Positions 20,501-31,098 of a DNA stretch of 64,000 nt are shown piece after piece (within the stretch, counting starts at the first letter, position 1; the number at the start of each line of letters is the position of its first letter). Position numbers and translations under genes: made by a program. The stretch is from positions 7,192,001 through 7,256,000 of the forward strand of contig NC_003070.9 of the NCBI RefSeq assembly GCF_000001735.4. The letters are read 5' to 3'. Source of the DNA: Arabidopsis thaliana (lineage: Eukaryota > Streptophyta > Magnoliopsida > Brassicales > Brassicaceae). Under the pieces are notes generated by a model. That model had not been told where the DNA came from. It ran no database searches and worked only from the letters and a program-made list of their open reading frames with translations.

Positions 20501-22773
20501 ACAAAAGCAGGTGTGACAATAGATTAAATGAGATCTCCGAAAGGGCTTCTGCTGACAAGCGTGAGGTGCTTTTCACATAGAAAATCACTTTTCTCATTTC
20601 CTTAGAAGCAATTCTGTCTTATCCAGAACAATTTCTGCTGCAGGCTGAAACATTGGCAAAGAAGTATGAGGAGAAGTATAAGCAAGTTGCAGAAATAGGG
20701 TCAAAATTAACTATTGAAGAGGCCAGGTTCCGTGAGATTGAGGTATGACTAATTCAAGTGGCAACACCTATGTACACTCCAGCCGTATATTTTTTTTTCT
20801 CCAGTTCTTCTATGTGCATTTTCCCTTACTAGGCTTATCTAAACTTCATCATTGTTTTTTTCTTTTTCTTTTTCTCTGGATCATGTTGTGCGTCTTGTCC
20901 TCTCCTCTTATTCTATGGCCCAATGCTCCCTTCTTTCACCTTTGCTGGTGAAGGGGCTTTGAATAATTTTGTAACACATCTTACGGAAATTTGTTACTTA
21001 TTGAACTTTTGCTTTGCTAACCCATCCAGGGGCGGAAGATGGAGTTGAGTCAAGCAATTGTGAACATGGAGCAAGGTGGTAGTGCTGATGGTCTCCTTCA
21101 GGTACATGCTATTCTATATGCTTACGAGATGCCTTAACTGTCGAGTATCTGCTGTACATGCCTGATTTGATGCTGTACTGGGCACATTTAGGTCCGGGCT
21201 GACAGAATACAATCAGATCTTGAGGAATTGATGAAGGCTTTAACTGAACGATGCAAGAAACACGGGTTGGAGGTTAACTCGAAGGCCCTTGTAGACCTTC
21301 CAGCTGGTATATGATTCCGTTGCCTTGTGACTTCTTGCTTTCGTTGTAGATGATTGCAAATAACATGTATTTTGTAAACAAACAACTTATGTGGAATTTG
21401 CTATGTTGTGACTTACAGGCTGGCAACCTGGAATTCAAGAAGGTGCAGCTCTTTGGGATGAGGAATGGGATAAGTTTGAAGATGAAGGTACAATGTTTTT
21501 TCCTATCTTTCTCTTACTAATACACTTAGATATATATAGTTAAGCACATAACAAGGACATTGACTGATAATGTTCCCACTGTTAGGTTTTGGCAATGAGA
21601 TCACTTTTGACAAATCAAAAGAGCAAAACTCGTCTGGTGAGAAGGAAAATGGTACGGTGGATGATGGTAGTGGGCCACCTGATTCGCCGACCCATGTAGA
21701 GGACAACTATGGCCCTTTTTCAGAAACCTCAGACCGCCACCATGAGAGTGAATATGGGACAACTCACAGTGAAGATAGAAGTCCTAGAGACAGTCCTGTC
21801 TCTAGGAATGCTACTGAGGTCCCATCTCCAGATTATTCTCAGGGAAAGAATTCTGAATTCTTTGATGACTCGAATTGGGCAAGTGCATTTGACACTAACG
21901 ATGATGTGGATTCAGTCTGGGGATTTGATGCATCAAAAAGCCAGGTTAGTAAAGAAACATAGTGTCTCTCGCTTTAACACATCAATCCATCTATCAAAAT
22001 ACTAAATCAAATCTTTCAGTTGTGACGAATAGACATTGAACTGATCTTTTAATTTCTACAAGATTTTGAAAATCCGTATTAAGTTCATGCTTTTCAGATT
22101 TGCGATGTTACATTTACCTTCTGTATGCTGAATCATTTAGTTATCTATTCAGAGTCTTAACCAAGCTTAGCATTTTCAATATCAACATTGGCAGGATGGA
22201 GATTACTTTGGATCAGGTGACGATTTTGGTGGAAACACAGCAAGAGCAGATTCTCCAAGTTCAAGAAGCTTTGGCGCCCAGAGAAAGAGCCAATTTGCAT
22301 TTGATGATTCAGTCCCCAGCACTCCACTCTCAAGATTCGGGAACTCTCCACCTCGGTTCAGCGATGCATCAGCTAGAGATAATAACTTTGATAGCTTCTC
22401 CAGGTTCGACTCCTTCAACACCAGTGAAGCAGGCGCCGGGTTTTCTTCGCAGCCCGAGAGACTGTCTCGGTTTGATTCCATCAACAGCTCCAAAGACTTT
22501 GGTGGAGCTGCCTTCTCTAGGTTCGATTCAATTAACAGTTCCAGAGACGTCACTGGAGCTGAGAAATTTTCGAGGTTTGATTCCATCAACAGTAGCAAAG
22601 ACTTTGGTGGTCCCTCGCTATCAAGATTCGACTCTATGAATAGTACAAAGGATTTCAGTGGTAGCCATGGATACTCGTTTGATGATGCAGACCCGTTTGG
22701 TTCCACAGGTCCCTTTAAAGTCTCTTCGGATGAAAGCCCTACGAAAAGGTCAGATAACTGGAACTCCTTCTAG
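17515..22773 (+). CDS. EH1: EH-domain/EF-hand endocytic protein EH1/Pan1 (TPLATE complex)
   Basis: Twelve exons: 17515-17655, 18007-19048, 19328-19546, 19632-19849, 19938-20012, 20494-20565, 20644-20742, 21030-21101, 21192-21306, 21419-21487, 21586-21944, 22195-22773. Together they encode 1019 residues. Two EH domains with EF-hand loops are seen (FKRADLDGDGRISGAEAV near residue 15, MEVDSDKDGKITGEQA around residue 370). They are separated by a Pro/Gln/Gly-rich linker and followed by a coiled coil (LDYYRTKMQDI, LNEISERASADKREAETLA). The acidic tail holds imperfect repeats of SRFDSINSSKDFGG and ends DNWNSF. In Arabidopsis this protein is a subunit of the TPLATE complex in clathrin-mediated endocytosis at the plasma membrane. 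EH domains bind NPF peptides. The gene converges on the Vma22-like gene (23345-24648). Confidence 0.92.
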
Positions 22774-23344
22774 CCTCGGTTACTATCGTTCCCTTTTATA
22801 ATCCTTTTTCCTCGCTTGATGAACTTGTGCTTGTTTCATAATTATAATTTTTTCACCAAATTCTGGTTTTGGATGAGACACTAGCGTTAGTCTATTTGTA
22901 ATTTGTAAAGTTTGTCTCTGTATTGGTTTCCTACTGTATCTCTGTTATGTTATGAATTCATTTGCTTTATATGAAAGAAATATTTGAGGATTTCGTCGTG
23001 GATAAGAGATTAAAGGACAATGAAATGATTTTATTTTTCTCCATTTTTACTGTTTCTCTTCTCCAAAATGTTTTATTATTTTGATATATCCTTAGCTCGA
23101 GGTCTTGTAAGAACTTCTGGTAACATTTAACCAAATCAAAACAGATACACTTGAAGGTGGTAGCTACAAAATTGAAAATCGAGCTAATGCATTGGTACAT
23201 TCTAACCCTCTGACTCGAAGAAGATATGATTTTCGCAGCATCAAACTGCTATGATCAATGTAACATCAGTCTTTGAGGTTGGCTCCATTCTGTTTCCGTT
23301 GAATCCACTGAGCACATTTCAGGATCAGTTGTTACCAAGGAACT
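22774..23344. other. 3' untranslated/intergenic DNA between two convergent genes
   Basis: Contains the 3' ends of EH1 (plus) and of the Vma22-like gene (minus). AT-rich with polyadenylation-like tracts. No additional gene seen. Confidence 0.5.
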
Positions 23345-24648
23345 TCACTTCTCTGTGATCCGCTCAAAGGCAGATATCATCGATGCACGCATGTTGGCTA
23401 TTTCCACCAGAGTTTCAAGAGCTGTCCAAAGACGAGAGAAAAAAGAGTTTCAGTTGTAAACTGGAATCTTCCTTTGAGTATACTTGTGGTGATGAGGATG
23501 TTACCTGTTTCAAATGATTGTTGAGCGCCACGCAGCTTAGGAGAGACTAGACCTCCAAATACTGACAGAGATTTTGCCCGTTCTTTCTTTATCTGGAGCT
23601 CAACACATTCGAATTAGTAAAACCATCGTCCTACATTTTGAAAACAAGTAGAGTTTCTGCAGACGGTTAAATGATTGCTCACCTCTTCATCAGCTGCTAA
23701 AACGGTTTCATCCTTGGCTGATGGTTTCTCTTCTATCGAATTACATAAAGCAAGAGATGATGAAACACCGACAAACAAAGGGCAGAGAATAACCAACAGA
23801 TGAGTCTTTTTTTACCAGAAACTCCTCGATGTCGTAGCTGTGGGCTGAGAGGTGAGCCTATCTCCGAATCTGTATCAGTAGAGAAGTCTTTGCCTTTCCT
23901 GCTACCGCCCTTGGAAGCCCACTTGGACAAAGCAAAATGAGGTACTGATCCCAAAGATTCAACTACAAGAGTCCATAGACATACACTGTATATAAGTTGC
24001 TTCCCCGCAAAAAAAACATAAATTCATAGCATATAAACGTAAACCATTGAACTATCAAACGCCCAAAGCATAAGCCAAACTTACCATCTTGGTCAGTCAC
24101 TTGCAATGTTGAAGAAGCGGGATGATACTTAAGATCTAAGAGAGTGCTGTTGATGCGTAAAGTTCCCATAGAATGTCGAGCACTAGCTAGATCAAACCAT
24201 CCCTGCAAAAATAACACATTTCAGTTCCATACCAAATAAGTTAATTAAGGCAGCAGACTCTCACTCTCATCATATCAGTGATATGAATCCACAAAAAAGT
24301 TTCTCCTCATGGCTACTATAGCTAGATAATCAACGAAAACGTTTCCCACGCAATCCTTTTTAATCCCAGATTCAATTCAATTCAACACAGAATATCTCAA
24401 GTCATCTATACATCAGAACATAAGAATCATTCCCATAAGATCCCATTTTAGCTCAATACACCAAATATCATTCCAATTACCTCTCGAAGCTTAGAATTCA
24501 CAGAATCCATAAGCGTTAAATATCCATCCAACGAATCTAGAAACTGCAAAACATTCTCATCTCCTCCCCCTTTTCCCAGCTCAGTTTTCACTTCTGATTC
24601 TTTATTCACATCCACTGATTCATCTCCTTCCTCGTAAATCTCCGCCAT
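23345..24648 (-). CDS. Vma22/CCDC115-like coiled-coil protein (predicted V-ATPase assembly factor)
   Basis: Six exons on the minus strand: 24648-24481, 24202-24085, 23962-23816, 23732-23683, 23592-23505, 23421-23345, giving 215 residues. Start at 24648 (MAEIYEEGDESVDV). The segment GWFDLASARHSMGTLRI resembles the GWFSLAKSRYAMG block of human CCDC115. The C-terminal LRGAQQSFETALETLVEIA resembles its LRQAQASFRDGLQLAADIA. CCDC115 and yeast Vma22 act in the ER to assemble the V0 sector of the vacuolar ATPase. The match is recalled, not computed, and annotations I know simply call it a coiled-coil protein. Its promoter (24700-24900) carries a tandem duplication. It is divergent from SAUL1. Confidence 0.8.
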
Positions 24649-24699
24649 CGAAATTTAGCTCCAACACACGCGAATCAACAAATCGAAGCTTACACGAGG

Positions 24700-24900
24700 A
24701 AGACAACGTAAAGCGATCGAAACAGAGACAGATCAATTTCTCGAGTAAACGAGGCTATTTTCGTAATATTTCAATTAGTAAAGGCCCAATAGCCCAAGTA
24801 GAAGACAACGTAAAGCGATCGAAACAAAGACGGATCAAACGAGGCTATTTTCGTAATATCCAATTAATAAAGGCCCATTAATACCAATAGCCCAAGTCGA
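24700..24900. repeat. Tandem ~102-bp promoter duplication with GGCCCA motifs
   Basis: Two copies start near AGACAACGTAAAGCGATCGA at 24701 and 24803. Each contains ACGAGGCTATTTTCGTAATAT and ends with AATAAAGGCCCA-type and AGCCCAAGT motifs. The block lies between the divergent Vma22-like gene (start 24648) and SAUL1, closer to the former, and doubles the TCP-type GGCCCA/AGCCCA elements. Confidence 0.65.
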
Positions 24901-25811
24901 AAGATTACCTCTTTCGGGTCAAACCGGTTATGTTTATGGGTGGGTGGGTAGAGCAAGTCGAGTGTGTGTGAACACAGCGCCAGGCTGTTTGTCTCAGTTT
25001 GTCAAGTTGGCGTTTGGTGGCTCCACGTCTCTCTCTATCTCTCTCTCTCACATGACTTTTCGATTTTAGTCAACCTTTCGTGCTTTTCTCTTAAAAATTC
25101 GATTTTTTCTTCAACCCATCTTCTTCTCTGTTATTTCCTCTCGCTTTTACCTGTCTCTCTCGTTCTCGCACGGGGATAGAATCAACTCTGCTCGAGATTT
25201 TAGTAGGAGGCAAGCTCGATTGCTTGCAATTAGATCCATGGATGAAGAAGAACTCACACTTTCTCGCGCGTTTTTAGCTCAAGGAGATTTTTGAAGAAGT
25301 GGTCGTTTTCGAATTGTCAACTTCAGAAGAAGAATCAACTTTGGTTTTTTCTTTTCCCTTCTCTGTATAGCTTTGAGGAGGCGCTTCTTCAACTGGAACA
25401 GGCTGGTGTGCTTTTTTTTTTATCTCTTTTGGTATTTTTGAAATGCTTCATGAGACGTTGTTTCTCTTCTTTATCTTTTTGACGAATATTGCTAAATTTG
25501 GTAATCTTGCTATATAAGGGTTCATGGGAGTGATGATTTTGGGACACTGTTACTTTTCGTATTTTAGGTTATAGTTATGATTGAAAGTTTGAATTTTGTT
25601 TCCTTGGCTGTGAAAGAATCCGGGAACCAAACTGTGGTACTATCCCTTTTTGTGTTTCCAAAACTTTCTCATTCATTTACTATCAAATTTCGACACTTTC
25701 TTACCAGACTCTCTTGCATTGATGTATCCAAGTGGGTTTTCATCTAGGATCCTATGTTTCATAACAATGAGGTATTTGCTTGTACATTTGCAGTGAGTTT
25801 GAAGGATTAAG
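24901..25811 (+). other. SAUL1 promoter and 5' leader
   Basis: The region contains CT-rich stretches (TCTCTCTATCTCTCTCTCTC near 25030) typical of plant core promoters and 5' untranslated regions. A leader intron ending in TTTGCAG just before 25797 is likely. No conserved upstream ORF is recognised. Confidence 0.4.
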
Positions 25812-28609
25812 ATGGTTGGAAGCTCGGATGGTGACCAGTCAGATGATAGCTCTCATTTTGAGCGAGGAGTAGATCATATCTATGAAGCATTCATCTGCCC
25901 ATTGACAAAGGAGGTTATGCATGATCCTGTCACTTTAGAGAATGGTCGAACATTCGAGCGTGAAGCCATTGAGAAATGGTTCAAGGAGTGTCGGGACAGT
26001 GGGAGACCTCCTTCTTGCCCTTTGACATCTCAGGAGCTGACTAGCACTGATGTAAGCGCCAGCATAGCTCTGCGTAACACTATCGAAGAGTGGAGATCCA
26101 GGAATGATGCTGCCAAGCTTGACATTGCTCGTCAGTCACTGTTTTTAGGGAATGCTGAGACAGATATTTTGCAAGCTTTGATGCATGTGCGACAGATTTG
26201 CAGGACCATCCGATCAAATAGGCATGGTGTACGCAACTCTCAGCTTATCCATATGATCATCGACATGTTAAAAAGTACTAGCCATAGAGTGCGGTATAAG
26301 GCTCTACAAACTCTGCAAGTTGTCGTTGAAGGAGATGATGAGAGCAAGGTTGAATCTGATTTCTTTTCATCTCTGCTGAATATTTAGTGTAGCATTTTAA
26401 TGGGAAATTGAGCGGGTGCTAATTAAATTTTCAGCATCTTGCAGGCGATAGTAGCTGAAGGGGACACTGTGCGTACACTAGTTAAGTTCTTATCACATGA
26501 GCCATCAAAGGGGAGGGAGGCAGCTGTTTCCTTGCTGTTTGAGCTCTCTAAATCAGAAGCTTTGTGCGAGAAGATTGGTTCCATTCATGGAGCACTAATA
26601 TTATTGGTTGGTCTGACAAGCAGCAACTCAGAAAATGTTTCAATTGTTGAGAAAGCTGATAGAACCTTGGAAAATATGGAGAGGTCAGAGGAAATTGTTA
26701 GGCAGATGGCTTCATATGGTAGACTCCAGCCTCTTCTAGGCAAACTCCTTGAAGGTGAAAGAATTTCTTTTCTTTGTTTGGTTTTAATATAACAATTACG
26801 CTCTCTACTTCATTTGCATAAAACAAGTTATCATCTTCCTTCAGTTGGTAAAATTCTTCCTTCAGTTGTTCGGATGCATCACAGTGTTATGGTATTCTGC
26901 CTTAGAATTTGTTTGCTCTAGGAATTTTACATGTTCGCTTGTAAGAAGAGTCAATTTTCTTCTACCCAGATGGTCAAATCTTTCATTATTTTCCTCTGTT
27001 ATATGGCAAATTTCTTGTATGAATAATGACACCACATGTGAAATCTGCAGGTTCACCTGAAACAAAACTCTCTATGGCTTCCTTTCTCGGGGAGCTTCCC
27101 TTAAATAACGATGTGAAGGTTCTTGTGGCTCAGACTGTGGGTTCTTCTCTTGTCGATCTTATGAGAAGTGGTGACATGCCCCAACGGGAAGCTGCCTTGA
27201 AAGCTCTTAACAAAATCTCATCGTTCGAAGGGAGTGCTAAGGTCTTGATCAGCAAAGGAATTCTCCCCCCACTTATCAAAGATCTGTTTTATGTGGGGCC
27301 AAACAACCTTCCAATTCGGTTGAAAGAAGTCTCTGCCACTATTCTTGCTAACATAGTGAACATCGGGTATGACTTTGACAAAGCCACTCTTGTTTCAGAG
27401 AACAGAGTGGAGAATCTGCTCCATCTAATTAGCAACACAGGTCCAGCGATCCAGTGCAAGCTGTTGGAGGTTCTTGTTGGACTCACCAGTTGCCCAAAAA
27501 CAGTTCCAAAAGTTGTTTATGCAATTAAAACCTCCGGTGCAATCATCAGTTTGGTTCAGTTTATAGAGGTCCGAGAGAATGATGATTTGCGGTTGGCTTC
27601 CATAAAGCTTCTTCATAACCTTTCCCCATTCATGAGTGAAGAACTAGCTAAGGCCTTATGTGGCACTGCTGGACAACTCGGAAGCCTTGTTGCTATCATT
27701 TCAGAAAAGACACCAATCACTGAAGAACAGGCTGCTGCTGCTGGGCTCTTAGCTGAATTGCCAGATAGGGATTTGGGTCTTACTCAGGAAATGTTAGAAG
27801 TTGGTGCTTTTGAAAAAATCATATCCAAAGTGTTTGGAATCCGCCAAGGGGATATCAAGGGAATGAGGTTTGTGAATCCTTTTCTGGAAGGACTTGTGCG
27901 TATACTTGCTAGGATTACTTTTGTTTTCAACAAAGAGGCTCGGGCCATTAACTTTTGCCGTGAGCACGATGTTGCGTCACTCTTCCTTCATCTGCTCCAA
28001 TCCAACGGGCAAGATAACATACAGATGGTGTCCGCCATGGCTTTAGAGAATCTTTCACTAGAGTCTATAAAGCTGACACGGATGCCTGATCCGCCTCCTG
28101 TGAACTACTGTGGCTCGATCTTTTCGTGTGTGAGAAAACCACACGTTGTAAACGGGCTGTGCAAGATCCACCAGGGAATATGTTCATTAAGAGAAACATT
28201 TTGCCTTGTCGAAGGAGGAGCTGTGGAGAAATTAGTGGCTCTATTAGACCATGAAAATGTGAAAGTGGTTGAGGCCGCACTTGCAGCTCTATCGAGCTTA
28301 CTAGAAGACGGGTTAGATGTAGAGAAAGGGGTCAAGATACTCGATGAAGCGGATGGGATACGGCATATACTAAACGTTCTGAGGGAGAACCGAACAGAGA
28401 GGCTGACAAGGAGAGCGGTTTGGATGGTGGAAAGGATCTTGCGGATTGAAGACATAGCAAGAGAGGTGGCAGAGGAACAGAGCCTGAGCGCTGCACTTGT
28501 GGACGCTTTCCAAAACGCTGATTTTAGAACGAGACAGATCGCTGAGAACGCGTTGAAACACATTGATAAGATCCCAAACTTCTCAAGTATATTCCCAAAC
28601 ATCGCATAG
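25812..28609 (+). CDS. SAUL1: U-box/ARM-repeat E3 ubiquitin ligase SAUL1 (PUB44)
   Basis: Three exons: 25812-26348, 26445-26754, 27051-28609, encoding 801 residues. The U-box is at residues about 25-95 (FICPLTKEVMHDPVTLENGR, then CPLTSQEL). About 700 residues of armadillo repeats follow (for example REAALKALNKISSFEGSAKV, RLASIKLLHNLSPFM and EAALAALSSLLEDG). In Arabidopsis this protein is a plasma-membrane-associated E3 ligase. It restrains premature senescence, targets aldehyde oxidase AAO3 and is guarded by the immune receptor SOC3. The frame is intact at every junction (for example LEG then SPETKL). The first ATG of the leader-proximal frame is used. Confidence 0.94.
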
Positions 28610-28960
28610 GGAAAATCTCTTTGAAACTGTCCAGTGAGTTATAGTGATTTTAAAACTGTGGTTTTTGTTTTGATGGGATTACTTGTTAATAGGCATCCAG
28701 TTTTTTTCTGGGTATATATTGTAAATTCCGATTCTTATTTGTTTATAAATCCTACGTTGGAAATCGAAATCATTTGATTGGCCTCAGATTAAAAAGGCTT
28801 ATGTGTGTTGCGGAGGGAGTTGTGCTTACTTTTGCATCAAATATATATTGAGTTCATAGATTAAACCAATTTGTAAAACGTTTTAAGCTTCACACAAACT
28901 GATTTGAGATTTGGGAAGAACAAAAACAACTCTTTCTTCGCACCCTTTAAATAAACTAAT
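28610..28960. other. Intergenic DNA between convergent SAUL1 and an F-box gene
   Basis: Holds the SAUL1 3' untranslated region and the 3' end of the minus-strand F-box gene. Nothing else recognised. Confidence 0.5.
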
Positions 28961-30268
28961 TTAGTTAATAAAAGACAAAGTACGATTAACCAGACCCATA
29001 ATAGCCATTACAGATGAGATGACTTCAGATCTGGTAACGGTCTCGGTCTCGGTCTTGGTCATGGGCATAGGCATAGGCATAGGCATAGGCATAGGCATAG
29101 CCATGGCGATGGGCATAGGCATAGGCATGGCCATGGGCATAGGCATGTGCATGTGCATGTGCATGTGCATGGGCATAGGCATGGGCATGGGCATGGGCAT
29201 AGGCATGGGCATGAGCACATGTACATGTTCTTGATCCAGTAATCCAATCACAGAAGACCACGACGGCTTAAACAGAAAAAAGTCTCGATCAGCATCGCAC
29301 CACGTTGGAATCGAACCCAAAACTCTCCACTTGTTAGCTCTCAAGTCGTATCTGTGAATCACTGAGCCAACCAGACTCATCATCCTCACCAGTAAACACT
29401 TGCCGTCGTACGCCTGCACGTTCCAGTACAACAACGGTAAACTTTGGTGCACCACCTCGTTCTTGATCCACCTCACGAGGATCCATTGACCATCAGTCTC
29501 GAGGGCATAAACGGAAATCACTGCATCAGTAGCCGATATCAATGTCAGGCGGTTATCGCCGGTACAGAGCAAGAGCTTCCCCGGTTTCCGGTTAAATTGG
29601 CTTTGAATCAGTCGTGCTTTCTCTGTTTCGGGATTGAACGCTACGATGCTCCCGTCTTTTCTCAGCCAGTGAAGATCTCCGTTCACGTAAACAGGTTTCG
29701 AATTCTTACCCTTTTTGAGATTACTTGCGCGGCAAGTAATGGTGGTTTTCGATAAGCTCCATGATTCTCCGGTGTTGATCCTGAATTGATACGTCGTTTC
29801 GTATGGATTTGAAACCTCTAGCTGCTCGGATATGAAAACGATTTTGAATCTCTGAGTGGCTCGATCGATCTGATCAACCGCGAACCCAATCCACGTTTCG
29901 TTTCCCCATATAGAGTAATGCAGGAACCGGAACTTCTTTGTGAGAGGATTAGCGACGCAGAGGATACCATTAATGGATAATAGGACAAGGCCGGAACAAG
30001 AACCGAGAATATTACACAAGTTCTTCAAGGGTGTCATGTTTTTGAATAACCTAGAAATGGCATAAGGGTAGAAACAGAGGAATTTAGAGCCAACTTTGGA
30101 GATATGAAGCAAACTGGACCCGATCCGAGAAAAGTATTCGAATTTAAAATTTGGGTCGTCGGATATATGCGTGTTGATAGATTTATTTGTGCATCGCATC
30201 TTCCCCAGAGATTTGGGATCTAAGTTGAAGAGAATCTCATCGAGGAGATGCAAAGGTAATCTCTTCAT
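28961..30268 (-). CDS. F-box protein with Met-Pro/Met-His dipeptide repeat tail
   Basis: Intronless, 435 residues. The F-box is at residues 1-40 (LPLHLLDEILFNLDPKSLGK, CTNKSINTHISDDPNF). Then comes an F-box-associated region with [44 protein letters not shown] and FNPETEKARL. From about residue 351 the protein turns into alternating Met-Pro, Met-His and Met-Ala for roughly 50 residues. That stretch is encoded by a GGCATA/GGCATG hexanucleotide array at 29061-29218. After it come TKTETETVTRSEV and the usual family ending SVMAIMGLVNRT. The array is a multiple of six bases, so it can expand without shifting frame. Predicted SCF substrate adaptor; target unknown. Confidence 0.85.
   Translation of the reverse strand: MKRLPLHLLDEILFNLDPKSLGKMRCTNKSINTHISDDPNFKFEYFSRIGSSLLHISKVGSKFLCFYPYAISRLFKNMTPLKNLCNILGSCSGLVLLSINGILCVANPLTKKFRFLHYSIWGNETWIGFAVDQIDRATQRFKIVFISEQLEVSNPYETTYQFRINTGESWSLSKTTITCRASNLKKGKNSKPVYVNGDLHWLRKDGSIVAFNPETEKARLIQSQFNRKPGKLLLCTGDNRLTLISATDAVISVYALETDGQWILVRWIKNEVVHQSLPLLYWNVQAYDGKCLLVRMMSLVGSVIHRYDLRANKWRVLGSIPTWCDADRDFFLFKPSWSSVIGLLDQEHVHVLMPMPMPMPMPMPMPMHMHMHMHMPMPMAMPMPMPIAMAMPMPMPMPMPMPMTKTETETVTRSEVISSVMAIMGLVNRTLSFIN
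29061..29218. repeat. GGCATA/GGCATG hexanucleotide microsatellite inside an F-box gene
   Basis: About 26 tandem hexamers (GGCATA, GGCATG, TGCATG variants). The array has no stop in any of several frames, so long frames appear on both strands. In the gene's frame (minus) it encodes Met alternating with Pro, His, Ala or Ile. Confidence 0.85.
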
Positions 30269-30933
30269 GCTGATCTCAGTGAGGATTTAGGGTTTATGTT
30301 TTTATTTTTGTTCCTTTGGATCTGCGTTGAGGTTTATGTTAAGCGATCTATTTGACCAGATTTTTCGTTTAACATCTCCAGATTTTTAGTTACTCCCAAA
30401 TTATCCCCATTATTAGAAAAATTAATTGACTTCTTTTTCGTTTATTTTCTTTGGGAGATAAGGTTAATCAGTTTAAAATACAGGTCAAGGATAAAAGATT
30501 TATTTCACAATATAATTTGGTTCATGGGTAATACATACAGAGCAAAATTCATACCATTGCTCCACACTAAACAACACAAAAACCAAAGTTAAAAACTTTC
30601 AACAAAATCTCTAATCAATCCAAAATTACACAACTTCAGATACCTAATAATCTAAAACCAATACACAGAAATCTCAATTTAACAACAAAATTGCAAACCC
30701 AATTCTTCAAATCTCATCAAACACCAAATCGTTTAACGCGATCTACAAAATCGATTAAAGCCAAAACGATATTCTAATACAGAAATCTAACATGTGCATT
30801 GACAGTGATCGCAGTATGGTTCCGATGAATTAATCACATTTTCCTCAACAATGTAGCAGAATCAGAGAACTCTTTGTCCCATGGCTAAAAAGAGTACACC
30901 ACAGTCCACACAGGCATACGACGGATATCATAA
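30269..30933. other. Intergenic DNA upstream of an F-box gene
   Basis: AT-rich. Contains the promoter of the minus-strand F-box gene. No gene or RNA seen before the SKP1-like fragment at 30934. Confidence 0.5.
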
Positions 30934-31098
30934 TCTTTGAACATCAATAGACTTCTTGACCTTACGTGCAAGGTCTTGGCTGATCAGATGAGAGGCAAAA
31001 CTCCAGAGCAGATGTGTGAGCACTTCAACATCAAGAACGATTACACACCTGAGGAAGAGGCGGAAGTTCGCAATGAAAACAAGTGGGTGTTCGAGTGA
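30934..31098 (+). pseudogene. C-terminal fragment of an SKP1/ASK-like gene
   Basis: An open stretch of 54 codons plus stop reads [36 protein letters not shown] and [12 protein letters not shown]. This is the C-terminal helix block of plant SKP1-like proteins (DLTC.. VAD.I.GKTPE.IR..FNI.NDFTPEEE.EVR.EN.WAFE), the part that contacts the F-box. An in-frame stop lies just upstream (30931-30933) and the N-terminal BTB/POZ-fold half is absent. It is therefore a relic of a gene of about 160 residues. It lies inside a cluster of F-box genes. No promoter is evident. Confidence 0.85.

Noticed and set aside
22203-22706. 167-codon minus-strand frame inside the EH1 last exon
   Set aside because: It mirrors the repetitive Ser/Asp codons of EH1 and has no start context or domain of its own.
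29019-29261. Long open frames on both strands around the hexanucleotide array
   Set aside because: They arise because the hexamer has no stop in these frames. Only the F-box frame has real domains around it.
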